Below the pieces are notes generated by a model. It saw only the letters and a list, made by a program, of their open reading frames with translations, ran no database searches and was not told the origin of the DNA. From contig JAUYOH010000074.1 in assembly GCA_030695925.1 (NCBI GenBank), positions 1-61,941 of the forward strand: 61,941 bases of DNA, in the 5' to 3' direction. A program made the translations under genes and the position numbers. Source of the DNA: Candidatus Omnitrophota bacterium (GTDB taxonomy: Bacteria > Omnitrophota > Gorgyraeia > Pluralincolimonadales > Pluralincolimonadaceae). The first letter of the stretch is position 1. Every line of letters starts with the position of its first letter. Shown here one piece after another: positions 16,206 to 25,054 of this stretch.

Positions 16206-16675
16206 TTAAATATGTCTACTATCTTGCGTATCAGGTTAGAGGTAGACCTGCCTTTTACCAAAGAGACCGCCTTTACCTTGCCGCCGTATGACTTCACGAA
16301 ATCGCCGCCGACTATGCTATTTAATCGCCAGTCGGCGCCCTTGACCAGTACATCCGGCTTTATGGCTTTTATCAGTTTTATCGGGATTGCGTCATTGAAT
16401 ATCGAGACATAATCAACGGGTTTGAGCGCCGCTACGATCGCCGCCCTGTCGCCCTGCCTGACGACCGGCCTCGACGGCCCCTTTATCTTTTTTACCGAGG
16501 AGTCACTGTTTATGCCGACGATAAGGACATCGCCGAGGGCCTTGGCTCTCTCAAGATATTTTATGTGCCCGGCGTGGATGATGTCAAAACAACCGTTGGT
16601 GAATACGATGCGTCTCTTCTTTGCCCTCAACGATGAGGCTAAGGCCACGACTTTAGAAAAGGGAACTATCTTCAC
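16202..16675 (-). CDS. rfaE2: D-glycero-beta-D-manno-heptose 1-phosphate adenylyltransferase
   Basis: 157 residues. Cytidylyltransferase-fold domain with FTNGCFDIIHAGHIKYLE near 24-41 (the HxGH nucleotide-binding motif) and IVGINSDSSVKKIKGPSRP near 52-70. It corresponds to the C-terminal domain of HldE, making ADP-heptose for lipopolysaccharide core. The HldE kinase domain and gmhB are not adjacent. It overlaps gmhA by 4 nt, supporting the heptose role. Confidence 0.85.
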   Translation of the reverse strand: MKIVPFSKVVALASSLRAKKRRIVFTNGCFDIIHAGHIKYLERAKALGDVLIVGINSDSSVKKIKGPSRPVVRQGDRAAIVAALKPVDYVSIFNDAIPIKLIKAIKPDVLVKGADWRLNSIVGGDFVKSYGGKVKAVSLVKGRSTSNLIRKIVDIFK

Positions 16676-17235
16676 AGGGCGTCCTCTACGAGTTGGCAGA
16701 TGATATGCCCTATCGTGACGTGAGATTCTTGTATCCTGGGAGTAGATCTGGAAGGGACGATGATTGAAATCTTTGCCACTTTGGCAAGCCCTCCGCCGTC
16801 TCCGCCGGTCAAGGCGATCGTCACCAGTCCTTTTTTATTCGCAAACTCGATCGCCTCGATGACGTTCGCCGCCTTGCCGCTTGTAGAGATCCCGATTGCC
16901 ACATCATTCTTTTCCGCTAAGGCATCCACCTGCCGCGAGAAGACCTGGTTATATGAATAGTCGTTGGCTATCGCGGTCAGTATCGAGGTGTTTGTCGTAA
17001 GCGCGATCGCGGGCAGGCCTTTTCTTTCCTTCAGAAATCTGCCGACCAATTCGGCAGCTATGTGCTGACTGTCGGCGGCGCTGCCGCCGTTTCCGAAAAT
17101 AACTATCTTCCCGCCGGCCTTGAGAGCGCTTATCATAGCCTTAGCCGCTTTTTCTATCGACCCTGACTGTGACTTTACCAGGTCCTTCTTAACAGCTATA
17201 CTCTCCTCGATTATCTCTTCTATTTTATTTTTCAT
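16672..17235 (-). CDS. gmhA: Sedoheptulose 7-phosphate isomerase
   Basis: 187 residues. SIS-domain enzyme forming D-glycero-D-manno-heptose 7-phosphate. Motifs: VIFGNGGSAADSQHIAAELV near 45-64, TTNTSILTAIANDY near 80-93, GISTSGKAANVIEAIE near 114-129, and the catalytic region TPRIQESHVTIGHIICQLVE near 165-184 with the conserved E-x-x-H. It is followed by rfaE2, giving two steps of ADP-heptose synthesis in one unit. Confidence 0.9.
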   Translation of the reverse strand: MKNKIEEIIEESIAVKKDLVKSQSGSIEKAAKAMISALKAGGKIVIFGNGGSAADSQHIAAELVGRFLKERKGLPAIALTTNTSILTAIANDYSYNQVFSRQVDALAEKNDVAIGISTSGKAANVIEAIEFANKKGLVTIALTGGDGGGLAKVAKISIIVPSRSTPRIQESHVTIGHIICQLVEDAL

Positions 17236-17237
17236 AT

Positions 17238-18266
17238 TTAACCAAAGAATACCTTCGCTATATTGTACAGGTCCATATCTACGGTCTTTAACGTCCCTAC
17301 CGCCTTTTCTATGGGAACGGAGACGATCTTGTTGCCCCTAAGACTCACCATCTCTCCGAATTTGCCTTCTTTGACCAATTCAACCGCCTTGACTCCGAAC
17401 CTTGTGCCCAAGACCCTGTCAAAAGCGGTGGGGCTTCCGCCTCGCTGTATATGTCCCAAGACAGTCACTCTCGTCTCAAAGCCCGTCTTCTTCTCTATCA
17501 ATTCGCCGAGGGCCTGGCCTATTCCCCCTAACCTTACGTGTCCGAATTCATCCAGTTTTTCGGTCGACAAGATTTCTTTGTCATTCTTAAATGTCGCGCC
17601 TTCTGCTACGACCACTATGGAAAAATTCTTCCCGTGCTCGTGGCGTTTCCTGATGCTACTGCATACCTCGTCGATATCTATCGGCAATTCGGGGATCAGG
17701 ATGACATCTGCACCGCCGGCTATCCCGGAATGGACCGCGATCCAACCGGCATGGCGTCCCATGACCTCTACGACCATGATCCTGTTATGGCTCTCGGCCG
17801 TAGTGTGCAGCCTGTCTATAGACTCGGTAACGATATTGACGGCCGTATCAAAACCAAAAGTGAAATCGGTCCCACTTAAGTCATTGTCTATGGTCTTCGG
17901 CACGCCGACTATCTTCAATCCTTCCTTTGCCAATTTATTGGCGACACCCAAAGTGTCCTCGCCGCCTATCGCGATAAGCGCGTCCAATTCTAACTTCTTG
18001 AAATTATCCTTGACCTGCTCTACACCGCCTTCCTTTTTATACGGATTGGTCCGCGATGTCCCTAAGATCGTCCCGCCTTTCGGCAATATCCCGGATACGG
18101 AACGTAAGTCCAAAGGCATGACTTCACCTTCTATCAGGCCCTTCCAGCCGTACTTTATCCCAAGCACTTCATATCCTTCTTGAAACGCTTTCCTGACCAC
18201 CGCCCTGATAACCGGATTTAAACCCGGGCAGTCGCCGCCGCCCGTCAAGACTCCCAACCTCTTCAC
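17238..18266 (-). CDS. pfp: Phosphofructokinase with pyrophosphate-type active site
   Basis: 342 residues, group III PFK. Catalytic TIDND is at 125-129 (Asp127 in E. coli numbering, which applies almost unshifted). The two phosphodonor determinants are E103-D104 in IGGEDTLG and K124 in PKTIDND. ATP-dependent PFKs have Gly at both positions, so these residues predict use of PPi. It would then work reversibly in glycolysis and gluconeogenesis. It lies 2 nt upstream of gmhA. Substrate could extend to sedoheptulose 7-phosphate, as for some PPi enzymes. Confidence 0.88.
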   Translation of the reverse strand: MKRLGVLTGGGDCPGLNPVIRAVVRKAFQEGYEVLGIKYGWKGLIEGEVMPLDLRSVSGILPKGGTILGTSRTNPYKKEGGVEQVKDNFKKLELDALIAIGGEDTLGVANKLAKEGLKIVGVPKTIDNDLSGTDFTFGFDTAVNIVTESIDRLHTTAESHNRIMVVEVMGRHAGWIAVHSGIAGGADVILIPELPIDIDEVCSSIRKRHEHGKNFSIVVVAEGATFKNDKEILSTEKLDEFGHVRLGGIGQALGELIEKKTGFETRVTVLGHIQRGGSPTAFDRVLGTRFGVKAVELVKEGKFGEMVSLRGNKIVSVPIEKAVGTLKTVDMDLYNIAKVFFG

Positions 18267-18294
18267 TCGAACTTCCTCCTTTATTTTTTATGTG

Positions 18295-18912
18295 TCAGTC
18301 GTTCCTGTACTCCATCCCGCTAAACGGCATACGCAGGTCTTCTTTATCCTTATCCTTTTCCTTCTTGGATTGCCTCGGTTCCTGACGTGCCGCTATCTTC
18401 GTGACATGCACCTTCACTATAATGGGCTCGTCGATCCCCAGCATCTCCTGAATGCGCGACCTGATCAGGCCCTGGATCTTCTCGGTCGCCTCCGGGATAT
18501 TCGCGTCAGACCAAAATATAACCCTTGTTGAAATATCTATCCCTTTCTTTGTGGCAATGCAATCCGACTTCAATTCCTTGATCTCAGGAAGAGAGGATCC
18601 GATGCGCTTTATGAATTCCTCTATAGCCGATAACGAAATGGTAACCTGTCCGTCGGGATTATTGAACGCTATATTCTTCTGACGTTCTATCCGGGCGACG
18701 GTAAACTGATATGCGGCTATCGAGATTAAGATCAACAAGCCGCCGACGACAGCGACACCTACCCTTAAGTTCATAGAGGCGTAAATATAATCGAGGGCGT
18801 TTAAGAGCGGCTCGCTTTGTATGAATTTGGCCGAGACCAGAAGCAAAAATAATCCTATGGCTACAAATATCACGAGAAAAAACAGCATCGTTATCCTGTT
18901 TAATATGTTCAT
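18295..18912 (-). CDS. amaP: Asp23-family membrane anchor (AmaP-like)
   Basis: 205 residues with two N-terminal membrane helices (about 8-28 and 52-70) and a C-terminal Asp23/Gls24-like alpha-beta domain ([34 protein letters not shown]). This architecture is that of AmaP, which anchors Asp23 to the membrane in Firmicutes. The final 25 residues are strongly charged. It overlaps accC by 4 nt; the function here is unknown. Confidence 0.65.
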   Translation of the reverse strand: MNILNRITMLFFLVIFVAIGLFLLLVSAKFIQSEPLLNALDYIYASMNLRVGVAVVGGLLILISIAAYQFTVARIERQKNIAFNNPDGQVTISLSAIEEFIKRIGSSLPEIKELKSDCIATKKGIDISTRVIFWSDANIPEATEKIQGLIRSRIQEMLGIDEPIIVKVHVTKIAARQEPRQSKKEKDKDKEDLRMPFSGMEYRND

Positions 18913-20267
18913 TGCGTAACCTCCTTTTCGCCCATCATCTTCGCTACGAACTCGGTCGTCACCTGCCCCCGCAGGAAATCCGGGTCAGCGATGACGCGTT
19001 TATGGAAATCTATCGTCGTCTTTATCGGCTCTATCGTAAATTCGGAGAGCGCACGCTGCATGATCTGTATGGCTTCGGCGCGGTTCCTCCCGTGGGTTAT
19101 CAGCTTGGCGATCATTGAATCGTAATATGGGGTTATCTCGTAACCCTGATAGACATGGGAATCGACCCGCACGCGCGGCCCGCCGGCCGCATGAAAAAAA
19201 GAGACCTTTCCGGGGCATGGTAAAAAACCCTTGTCCGGGTCTTCCGCGTTGATCCGGCATTCTATCGCCCAGCCGTCGATCTTTATATCGTCCTGGTCAA
19301 AAGACAGCCTTTCTCCCGCCGCGATCCTTATCTGCTCTTTGACTAAATCTATGCCCGTGACCATCTCGGTAACAGGATGTTCGACCTGTATCCTCGTATT
19401 CATCTCCATAAAATAGAAATTGCCGCGCTCATCCAAGAGGAACTCTACAGTCCCGACATTGGTATAATTGGCCGACTTTGCGCCGCGGACCGCGGCCTCT
19501 CCCATCTTCTTCCTTAATTTTGAATCTATCGCCGGCGACGGCGATTCCTCAAGTAATTTTTGATGCCGCCTTTGAATGGTGCAGTCCCTCTCTCCGAGAT
19601 GGACCACATGCCCATACTTATCCGCCACTATCTGAAATTCGACGTGTCGCGGGTTACTTACATATTTCTCAATATAGACATCCGGGCTGCCGAACGCCGC
19701 TTCCGCCTCGGCCTGACAAGTCATAAGGACGCTTACAAGCCTTATATCGTTATGCGCTATACGCATTCCGCGGCCTCCGCCGCCGGCCGCCGCTTTTACT
19801 ATAACGGGATACTGTAATTTATGCGCGACCTTCAGCGCCTCGTCTTTATCTTTTACGAGAGACAAGCTGCCGGGGATTATGGGAAGGCCGGCTTTCTTCA
19901 TCGTATCCTTGGCGGCCATCTTGTCCCCCATCAGACGCATCGCCTCTGGCGTGGGGCCGATAAACTTGATCTGGCAGGAGTCGCAGACCTCGGCAAAATG
20001 GGCGTTCTCAGCCAAGAATCCATAGCCGGGGTGTATCGCTTCGACATCCGCTATCTCTGCCGCGCTGATTATACTGGGGATATTCAGATAACTGCTTTGC
20101 GGCGAGGCGGCACCGATACATATCGCCTCATCGGCAAATTTCACATGTAAAGAATCTTTGTCCGCCTCCGAATACACGGCGACGGATTTTATGCCTAGTT
20201 CCTTGCAGGCCCTTATGATCCTGAGGGCCACTTCTCCCCTATTCGCGATTAATATCTTGGAGAACAT
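18909..20267 (-). CDS. accC: Biotin carboxylase subunit of acetyl-CoA carboxylase
   Basis: 452 residues. ATP-grasp enzyme that carboxylates biotin on AccB, starting fatty acid synthesis. Motifs: [20 protein letters not shown] near 4-23, [12 protein letters not shown] near 159-170 (the glycine-rich ATP loop), [12 protein letters not shown] near 234-245, [20 protein letters not shown] near 276-295. It is 3 nt downstream of accB. No accA/accD is in the window. Confidence 0.95.
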   Translation of the reverse strand: MFSKILIANRGEVALRIIRACKELGIKSVAVYSEADKDSLHVKFADEAICIGAASPQSSYLNIPSIISAAEIADVEAIHPGYGFLAENAHFAEVCDSCQIKFIGPTPEAMRLMGDKMAAKDTMKKAGLPIIPGSLSLVKDKDEALKVAHKLQYPVIVKAAAGGGGRGMRIAHNDIRLVSVLMTCQAEAEAAFGSPDVYIEKYVSNPRHVEFQIVADKYGHVVHLGERDCTIQRRHQKLLEESPSPAIDSKLRKKMGEAAVRGAKSANYTNVGTVEFLLDERGNFYFMEMNTRIQVEHPVTEMVTGIDLVKEQIRIAAGERLSFDQDDIKIDGWAIECRINAEDPDKGFLPCPGKVSFFHAAGGPRVRVDSHVYQGYEITPYYDSMIAKLITHGRNRAEAIQIMQRALSEFTIEPIKTTIDFHKRVIADPDFLRGQVTTEFVAKMMGEKEVTQ

Positions 20268-20270
20268 TTT

Positions 20271-20723
20271 TTATTGTGCGGGCTCGATTAAAAAGAGCAC
20301 GTGGCCGAACTCTACCGGCTGCGCGCTCTCGACAACTATATCGACGATCTTGCCTTTGACCTCGGACTTAATCTCGTTCATCAGTTTCATCGCTTCGATT
20401 ATACAGATAACCTGTCCCGGTTCTATATCATTTCCTACTTCGACAAACGGCGGGGCATCGGGCGCGGGCGCCCTGTAAAATGTCCCGACCATAGGGGCCT
20501 TTATCTCGATGCGTTTGGCTTCCGAAGGCGCCGTCTCTTTCGAGACCGGCGCGGCAGATATCGCGGCAGCCGGCTGAATTATATATTTCTCCTGTGTCTC
20601 CTCCGGAATACCCGCCATACCTTTTTTTATCCTGATCCTTTGGCCTTCTCTCTCGATCTCGATCTCAACGAGCCCGTTCTCGTTCATAAGGGCTATCATC
20701 TCTTTAAGTTCCTTGACGTTCAT
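20271..20723 (-). CDS. accB: Biotin carboxyl carrier protein
   Basis: 150 residues. Typical AccB layout: helical N-terminus ([18 protein letters not shown]), a Pro/Ala-rich linker, and a biotinyl domain with [11 protein letters not shown], whose Lys in EAMKL is the biotinylation site. Immediately upstream of accC and downstream of efp, an order common in bacteria. Confidence 0.95.
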   Translation of the reverse strand: MNVKELKEMIALMNENGLVEIEIEREGQRIRIKKGMAGIPEETQEKYIIQPAAAISAAPVSKETAPSEAKRIEIKAPMVGTFYRAPAPDAPPFVEVGNDIEPGQVICIIEAMKLMNEIKSEVKGKIVDIVVESAQPVEFGHVLFLIEPAQ

Positions 20724-20744
20724 TTTACCCCCTTTAGGGCTTGC

Positions 20745-21302
20745 TTATACCCTCTCGACATACTCGCCTGTACGGGTATCGATCTTCAAGACGTTTCCTA
20801 CTTCTATAAATAAAGGGACTTGGATGGTATAACCGGTCTCCAGCTTTACGGACTTTGTCCCGCTCTTAGCGGTATCGCCCTTCAGGCCCGGCTCGGCCTC
20901 CACGACCTTAAGCTCGACGAACATCGGCGCCTCGACATTCATCAATTTGCCCTCGTAGGAAGAGGCATTGACTATCATATTTTCCTTGAGATAATGGGTG
21001 ACATCGCCGAGCTGTTCGGCGCTTATCTGAAACTGCTCGAAGGTCTTCTCTTCCATGAAATGGTACTCCTCTCCCGAGGAATACATGAACTGTAGTTTCT
21101 TATACTCTATGAAAGCATCCTCGACCTTGTCTCCGGCCCTGAAAGTCCTCTCGTGGACGTTGCCGTTGGTCAAGTTGCGCATTTTTGTGCGGACAAACGC
21201 CCCGCCCTTGCCGGGTTTAACGTGCTGGAATTCTATAATCTGATACAGTTGTCCTTCTAATTTTATAGTAAGGCCGCTCTTAAACTCACTTGTAGATGCC
21301 AT
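20745..21302 (-). CDS. efp: Elongation factor P
   Basis: 185 residues, the normal three-domain length. Relieves ribosome stalling at polyproline. The tip loop is KPGKGGAFVRTK, with Lys32 available for modification. The C-terminal signature DTRTGEYVERV is close to the usual end. It overlaps the upstream M24 peptidase by 17 nt, consistent with coupling. Confidence 0.95.
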   Translation of the reverse strand: MASTSEFKSGLTIKLEGQLYQIIEFQHVKPGKGGAFVRTKMRNLTNGNVHERTFRAGDKVEDAFIEYKKLQFMYSSGEEYHFMEEKTFEQFQISAEQLGDVTHYLKENMIVNASSYEGKLMNVEAPMFVELKVVEAEPGLKGDTAKSGTKSVKLETGYTIQVPLFIEVGNVLKIDTRTGEYVERV

Positions 21303-22341
21303 CTGTCAATACCTCGCATCCCTTCTTTGTGACCAAGACCATATCCTCAATGCGAATGCCGCCCCGGCCCGGTAAATAAACAGCCGGTTCGATTGTAAAG
21401 ACCATCCCGGGTTTTAATACGGTGTGATTCCTGCCCGATATGGAAGGGCTCTCGTGGACCTCAAGCCCTATCCCGTGGCCTAACGCGTGGCCGAAATACG
21501 CGCCGAATCCTCTTTTACGAATAAAGCCCCGCGCGATTTCGTCGATCTTGAATATCTCTACGCCGGGGCGGATTGCTTTTATGGAGCGCCTGTTCGCCTC
21601 TTTTACGATACCATAAATCTTCTTGGTTCTGGGATTAATTTTACCCAAAAAGAATACACGTGTCAAGTCGGAATTGTAGCCCTCACACTCAACGCCTAAG
21701 TCCAATAAAACCATGTCATTAGACTTGATCCTGCGGTTGGTTGGGCGGGCATGGGGGAAAGCGGAATTACTGCCAGAGGCGACTATTATATCAAAAGAAC
21801 TCTTCTCGCCGCCGGAGGCCTTGATAAAGTGTTCCAACTCAGCGGCAAGATCGCGCTCGGTAAGACCGGGCATTAACATTGTCTTGAAGCGGATAAGGGA
21901 CCTCTCTAATATCGAGACCGATCTTCTTATCAGGCGTATCTCGCCGGCATCTTTTATCTGCCTGAGCTTCTCGATTATGTCGGAGACCGGAACTATCTCA
22001 GTTCCGGGAAGCGTTCTTACCAGGCGTTCGTGTTGAGCATGTGTAAGGTCATTGCATTCAAACCCTAACCGCCTAACTTTAAGTGCGCGCGCCAAATCTC
22101 TGACAGTCTCGGTTAATGTGCTCTTTATGATCTTAACCGTGAAACCCTTGGTGTCCTTCCGCGCTTGCAACGCATACCTTGAATCGGTGATAAAAAACCG
22201 CCTCTTATGCGTAATAAAGAGGATGGCATCCTCGCCACTGTAACCACTTAAATAACGCACGTTCGCCGCTTTGGTAATCAAAAAGGCATCTATGCGCTCT
22301 TTAACGAGAGTAACTATAACTCTTTCTATGCGGGATCTCAA
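21286..22341 (-). CDS. pepP: M24 Xaa-Pro aminopeptidase/dipeptidase
   Basis: 351 residues. N-terminal creatinase-like domain followed by the pita-bread domain with metal ligands in [17 protein letters not shown] near 213-229 (two Asp), [15 protein letters not shown] near 283-297 (His) and two Glu near the C-terminus ([19 protein letters not shown]). Removes N-terminal residues before proline. In the classic aroQ-pepP-efp-accB-accC order. Confidence 0.88.
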   Translation of the reverse strand: MRSRIERVIVTLVKERIDAFLITKAANVRYLSGYSGEDAILFITHKRRFFITDSRYALQARKDTKGFTVKIIKSTLTETVRDLARALKVRRLGFECNDLTHAQHERLVRTLPGTEIVPVSDIIEKLRQIKDAGEIRLIRRSVSILERSLIRFKTMLMPGLTERDLAAELEHFIKASGGEKSSFDIIVASGSNSAFPHARPTNRRIKSNDMVLLDLGVECEGYNSDLTRVFFLGKINPRTKKIYGIVKEANRRSIKAIRPGVEIFKIDEIARGFIRKRGFGAYFGHALGHGIGLEVHESPSISGRNHTVLKPGMVFTIEPAVYLPGRGGIRIEDMVLVTKKGCEVLTDGIYK

Positions 22342-22784
22342 CGCGGTCTTCTTTTGGCTATATCTATTGCGGCTTTCAGGCCTAACTTGTAGCTATTCAT
22401 GCCGAAACCGCTGACCTGCCCTACGGCAACAGGCGCAACCAGCGAGGTATGGCGGAAATCCTCCCGGGCATAAATATTGGAGATGTGGACTTCTACCGTC
22501 GGAATAGCGACAGCCGAGATAGCGTCCCTTATAGCGATCGATGTATGCGTATAAGCGGCGGGGTTTATCAGGATGCAGTCTAACTTCCCCTTCGCCTTGC
22601 CTATCTTTTCCACTATCTCGCCCTCATGGTTCGACTGGAATATCTCCAGGTCGACCTTCTCAGCCTTGGCTATTTTTTTTAACTCGGCGTTTATCTCCTG
22701 CAGAGTGAACTTGCCGTAAATATCTACCTCGCGGCCGCCCAGAAGATTTAAGTTCGGGCCGTGTATCACAAGTATCTTCGCCAT
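22338..22784 (-). CDS. aroQ: Type II 3-dehydroquinate dehydratase
   Basis: 148 residues. Converts 3-dehydroquinate to 3-dehydroshikimate. The signatures [11 protein letters not shown] (9-19), [11 protein letters not shown] with the catalytic Tyr, [17 protein letters not shown], and [18 protein letters not shown] with the catalytic His are all present. Overlaps pepP by 4 nt. Together with aroB (5536) two shikimate steps are encoded in the window. Confidence 0.95.
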   Translation of the reverse strand: MAKILVIHGPNLNLLGGREVDIYGKFTLQEINAELKKIAKAEKVDLEIFQSNHEGEIVEKIGKAKGKLDCILINPAAYTHTSIAIRDAISAVAIPTVEVHISNIYAREDFRHTSLVAPVAVGQVSGFGMNSYKLGLKAAIDIAKRRPR

Positions 22785-22785
22785 A

Positions 22786-22947
22786 TTATTTCTCTGCCTC
22801 GTCTATCAGCATGATCGGTATACCGTCCCTAATCGGATATTTTAACCCGCAGGCGGGGTTTTTGCAAACAATCTTATTTTCTTCTAGCTCCACCGCGAAC
22901 TTGCATTTCGGGCACGCTAAGATCTTGAGCAATTCCTTGTCTAACAT
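22786..22947 (-). CDS. Trm112/UPF0434-like zinc-ribbon protein
   Basis: 53 residues: it starts [16 protein letters not shown] and continues with [16 protein letters not shown] and [15 protein letters not shown]. The CPKC and a second Cys pair form a zinc ribbon as in UPF0434/YcaR and Trm112 proteins, which activate methyltransferases. The ATG at 22947 follows a GAGGAACC site, and the stop is 2 nt before aroQ. The gene is short and easily missed. Confidence 0.85.
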   Translation of the reverse strand: MLDKELLKILACPKCKFAVELEENKIVCKNPACGLKYPIRDGIPIMLIDEAEK

Positions 22948-22961
22948 GTGGTTCCTCCTCG

Positions 22962-23921
22962 TTATCGCCTTAAAGCGTGTTTGTATAGTTTGCCGGAGAA
23001 CAGGTACAAGATCCCTCCGATAAGGCTCATAATCAGTATGATCGCCAGATACAATATAGATACCGCCACCGCGCTTTCCCTGCTTATGAACTCTGTTAAA
23101 AAATAAACGAAGGCGCCTTCCCTGACTCCGAGGCCGTTTATCGACGGCATCATCGAGGCCACAGAAACGAGCGGTATTATCAAAAACAGGGTAAGGAACG
23201 GCATCTCCTGTGAAAGACTTTTTATTATGATATATATGGCCACTACGGCTATCAGTTGAGCAAGCAAGGAGATGCCTATCAATTGCGCGATTATTATCTT
23301 ATGTTCTTTATACGTGTTAAGCGCGTTGTAGAGTTTCCTGAGTTTTGACCCCTCTCTGAAAACAGGCAGGTCGAGCAATCTGGCAAAGAGTTTCTTGGTC
23401 AATCTCTTATTCAGAAAAAATATAAAGGCCGATAGTACTATCGCTGAAAATAGCGCCGAGCCCCATAATAAGTTGGTATCTTTTATGTCCTTATTTAAAA
23501 ATAAAACCCCCAGAAATGCTAATATCCCGATCGAGAGAAATCCGAAGAACCTGTCGAAGAAAACAGCTGAAAATGATTCTAGCTTCCTGGTGCTTTTTTT
23601 CGTGGCGTAATACGCCTTTACCAGATCCCCGCCTACCGACGTAGGCAAAAAATTGTTGAAAAAACTCCCTATGAAAGTCAGGTATATCGCCTCACCTAAT
23701 TTTAAGTGCAATCCCTGCACTGAGAATATCTTCTTAAGCCTCACGGAAATAACGGCAAGGACTAAGACGTTTAAGACCACCGCTATCCCGAAGAAGAAGG
23801 GGTTGATATTCTTTAGGACCGCGAGAATATCCGGGAGATCTTTCCTGAAAAACCAGACCAGCAGGCCGATGAAGGCCAGACTGACTAATATCCTCAGGGC
23901 AAGCAATATCCTATTCTTCAT
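22962..23921 (-). CDS. YbhN/UPF0104-like flippase-domain membrane protein
   Basis: 319 residues with about eight membrane helices. The pattern YYATKKSTRKLESFSAVFFDR near 104-124 and LGVREGAFVYFL near 269-280 match the lysylphosphatidylglycerol synthetase transmembrane region family (AglD/YbhN). There is no aminoacyl-transferase domain, so it is probably a lipid or polyprenyl-linked substrate translocator. It overlaps rmuC by 4 nt. Confidence 0.75.
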   Translation of the reverse strand: MKNRILLALRILVSLAFIGLLVWFFRKDLPDILAVLKNINPFFFGIAVVLNVLVLAVISVRLKKIFSVQGLHLKLGEAIYLTFIGSFFNNFLPTSVGGDLVKAYYATKKSTRKLESFSAVFFDRFFGFLSIGILAFLGVLFLNKDIKDTNLLWGSALFSAIVLSAFIFFLNKRLTKKLFARLLDLPVFREGSKLRKLYNALNTYKEHKIIIAQLIGISLLAQLIAVVAIYIIIKSLSQEMPFLTLFLIIPLVSVASMMPSINGLGVREGAFVYFLTEFISRESAVAVSILYLAIILIMSLIGGILYLFSGKLYKHALRR

Positions 23922-24889
23922 CTGATCAACGCGCTTTTATCTTCATAAATTTTATCCTGTCTCTGTTCGTCCTTATGACGCAGTTCCAAGGATGAGATAT
24001 CTATTTCGACCTTTGAGAGCCTCTTTACCGCCTCAGAGAGATATTTTTTGTACGCGTCGCTTAAATGAGCTCCGACCACATCGAAGACAGTCTTGAACTC
24101 TTCGAAATCCTTCCTCAGTGCCCCTATCCTCTCCAATATCTGCTTGGCGTTCTCCTCTATCCTGAACGCCTTCAGGCCGTGAACAATAGTAGAGATATAG
24201 GGAAATAAGGTCGCCGGCGAGACTATATAGACCCTGTTCTTCGCCGCGTAAGAAAGTAGGCTGCTCTCTTCCCCGTAGTGTTTATCCCTGACGACCGCCT
24301 CATAATAGACGCTCTCCGAGGGAACGTACATAAAAGCGAATTCAAAGGTGTTTTCATCCGGCAGGATGTATTTTCTGGAAATGCTGTCTACCTGTCTCTT
24401 CACCGCCTGCACAAACTCCTTATAGCATCTGCGCTTATCATCTTCCGTCTCGCATTCAAGCATCTTCTTGAAACTGTCCAGCGGAAATTTGGAGTCCACA
24501 GGCAGGATAAATTCACGGAACTTGATGACGGCGTCAACCTGTTCACCGGACCGGAAGGTGTGTTTCATCTGGTATATTCCGGACGGCAGCATATCGGACA
24601 ATATCTTCTCAAGGAGGATCTCGCCGGTCATGCCCCTTATATGCGGCGGCCTCAAGAGGTTGCCTATCTCGTTTATGGCCTTGCCGAAATCCTCAAACCG
24701 TTCTCCCCTTGTCTTTAATTCGCCTAGGCTGCGGTTTATATCTCCGATCGCCCCGGTCGTCACCTGAAGCGCCTCGGTAACGCTGCTGGAGACGTCCCGC
24801 GGAAGTTTGCGCACTTCCTTAAATAAATATAGCGAGATCAGTATAAAAACGAAAGCTATTATTAAAAATATTATGCTAAGCGCCGTCAC
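23918..24889 (-). CDS. rmuC: RmuC-family DNA recombination protein
   Basis: 323 residues from a GTG at 24889. An N-terminal membrane helix (4-24) and coiled coil precede the RmuC nuclease-fold core (RGMTGEILLEKILSDMLP, VDAVIKFREFILPVDSKFPL, FMYVPSESVYYEA). It limits inversions at inverted repeats in E. coli. GTG overlaps the TGA of the 39-aa micro-gene as GTGA, so translation is coupled. Confidence 0.88.
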   Translation of the reverse strand: MTALSIIFLIIAFVFILISLYLFKEVRKLPRDVSSSVTEALQVTTGAIGDINRSLGELKTRGERFEDFGKAINEIGNLLRPPHIRGMTGEILLEKILSDMLPSGIYQMKHTFRSGEQVDAVIKFREFILPVDSKFPLDSFKKMLECETEDDKRRCYKEFVQAVKRQVDSISRKYILPDENTFEFAFMYVPSESVYYEAVVRDKHYGEESSLLSYAAKNRVYIVSPATLFPYISTIVHGLKAFRIEENAKQILERIGALRKDFEEFKTVFDVVGAHLSDAYKKYLSEAVKRLSKVEIDISSLELRHKDEQRQDKIYEDKSALIR

Positions 24890-25005
24890 TTTACCTTCTC
24901 CGCGTATTTGAGTCTCAGGCCATACAGGATGTCATCTATCAATTTTTGCTCTTCGGGCGTGAGGTTGCCTTTTGTCTTATCACCTATCTTGTCATTGAAT
25001 TCCAT
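24886..25005 (-). CDS. 39-aa protein resembling the C-terminal half of DUF1844
   Basis: The frame encodes MEFNDKIGDKTKGNLTPEEQ and ends QKLIDDILYGLRLKYAEKVK. The KTKGNLTPEEQKLIDDILY-LR-Y pattern matches the conserved tail of DUF1844 proteins, but the usual N-terminal half is missing; an in-frame TAA four codons before the ATG rules out extension. It is coupled to rmuC through GTGA. No Shine-Dalgarno site is visible. Its function is unknown. Confidence 0.65.
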   Translation of the reverse strand: MEFNDKIGDKTKGNLTPEEQKLIDDILYGLRLKYAEKVK

Positions 25006-25011
25006 GAAATT

Positions 25012-25040
25012 ATCTTACCCTAATTTTAGCGTCAGTTCAA
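25012..25040 (-). promoter_or_regulatory. Candidate promoter giving a near-leaderless transcript
   Basis: On the minus strand TTGAAC (25040-25035), 17-nt spacer, TAAGAT (25017-25012). Both boxes match consensus at four of six positions. The -10 box ends 6 nt before the ATG of the micro-gene, so transcription would begin at or next to the start codon. This is weak evidence but fits the absence of a ribosome-binding site. Confidence 0.3.
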
Positions 25041-25054
25041 CCATTTAATGGCGG

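Noticed and set aside
15171-17240. Possible TPP riboswitch upstream of thiC, thiE or the ThiD2-like gene
   Set aside because: Gaps are 3 nt or overlaps, and no CTGAGA-type THI box was seen.
17263-18183. A 306-codon plus-strand frame opposite the phosphofructokinase
   Set aside because: It has no family motifs and mirrors a well-supported enzyme gene with all catalytic residues on the other strand.
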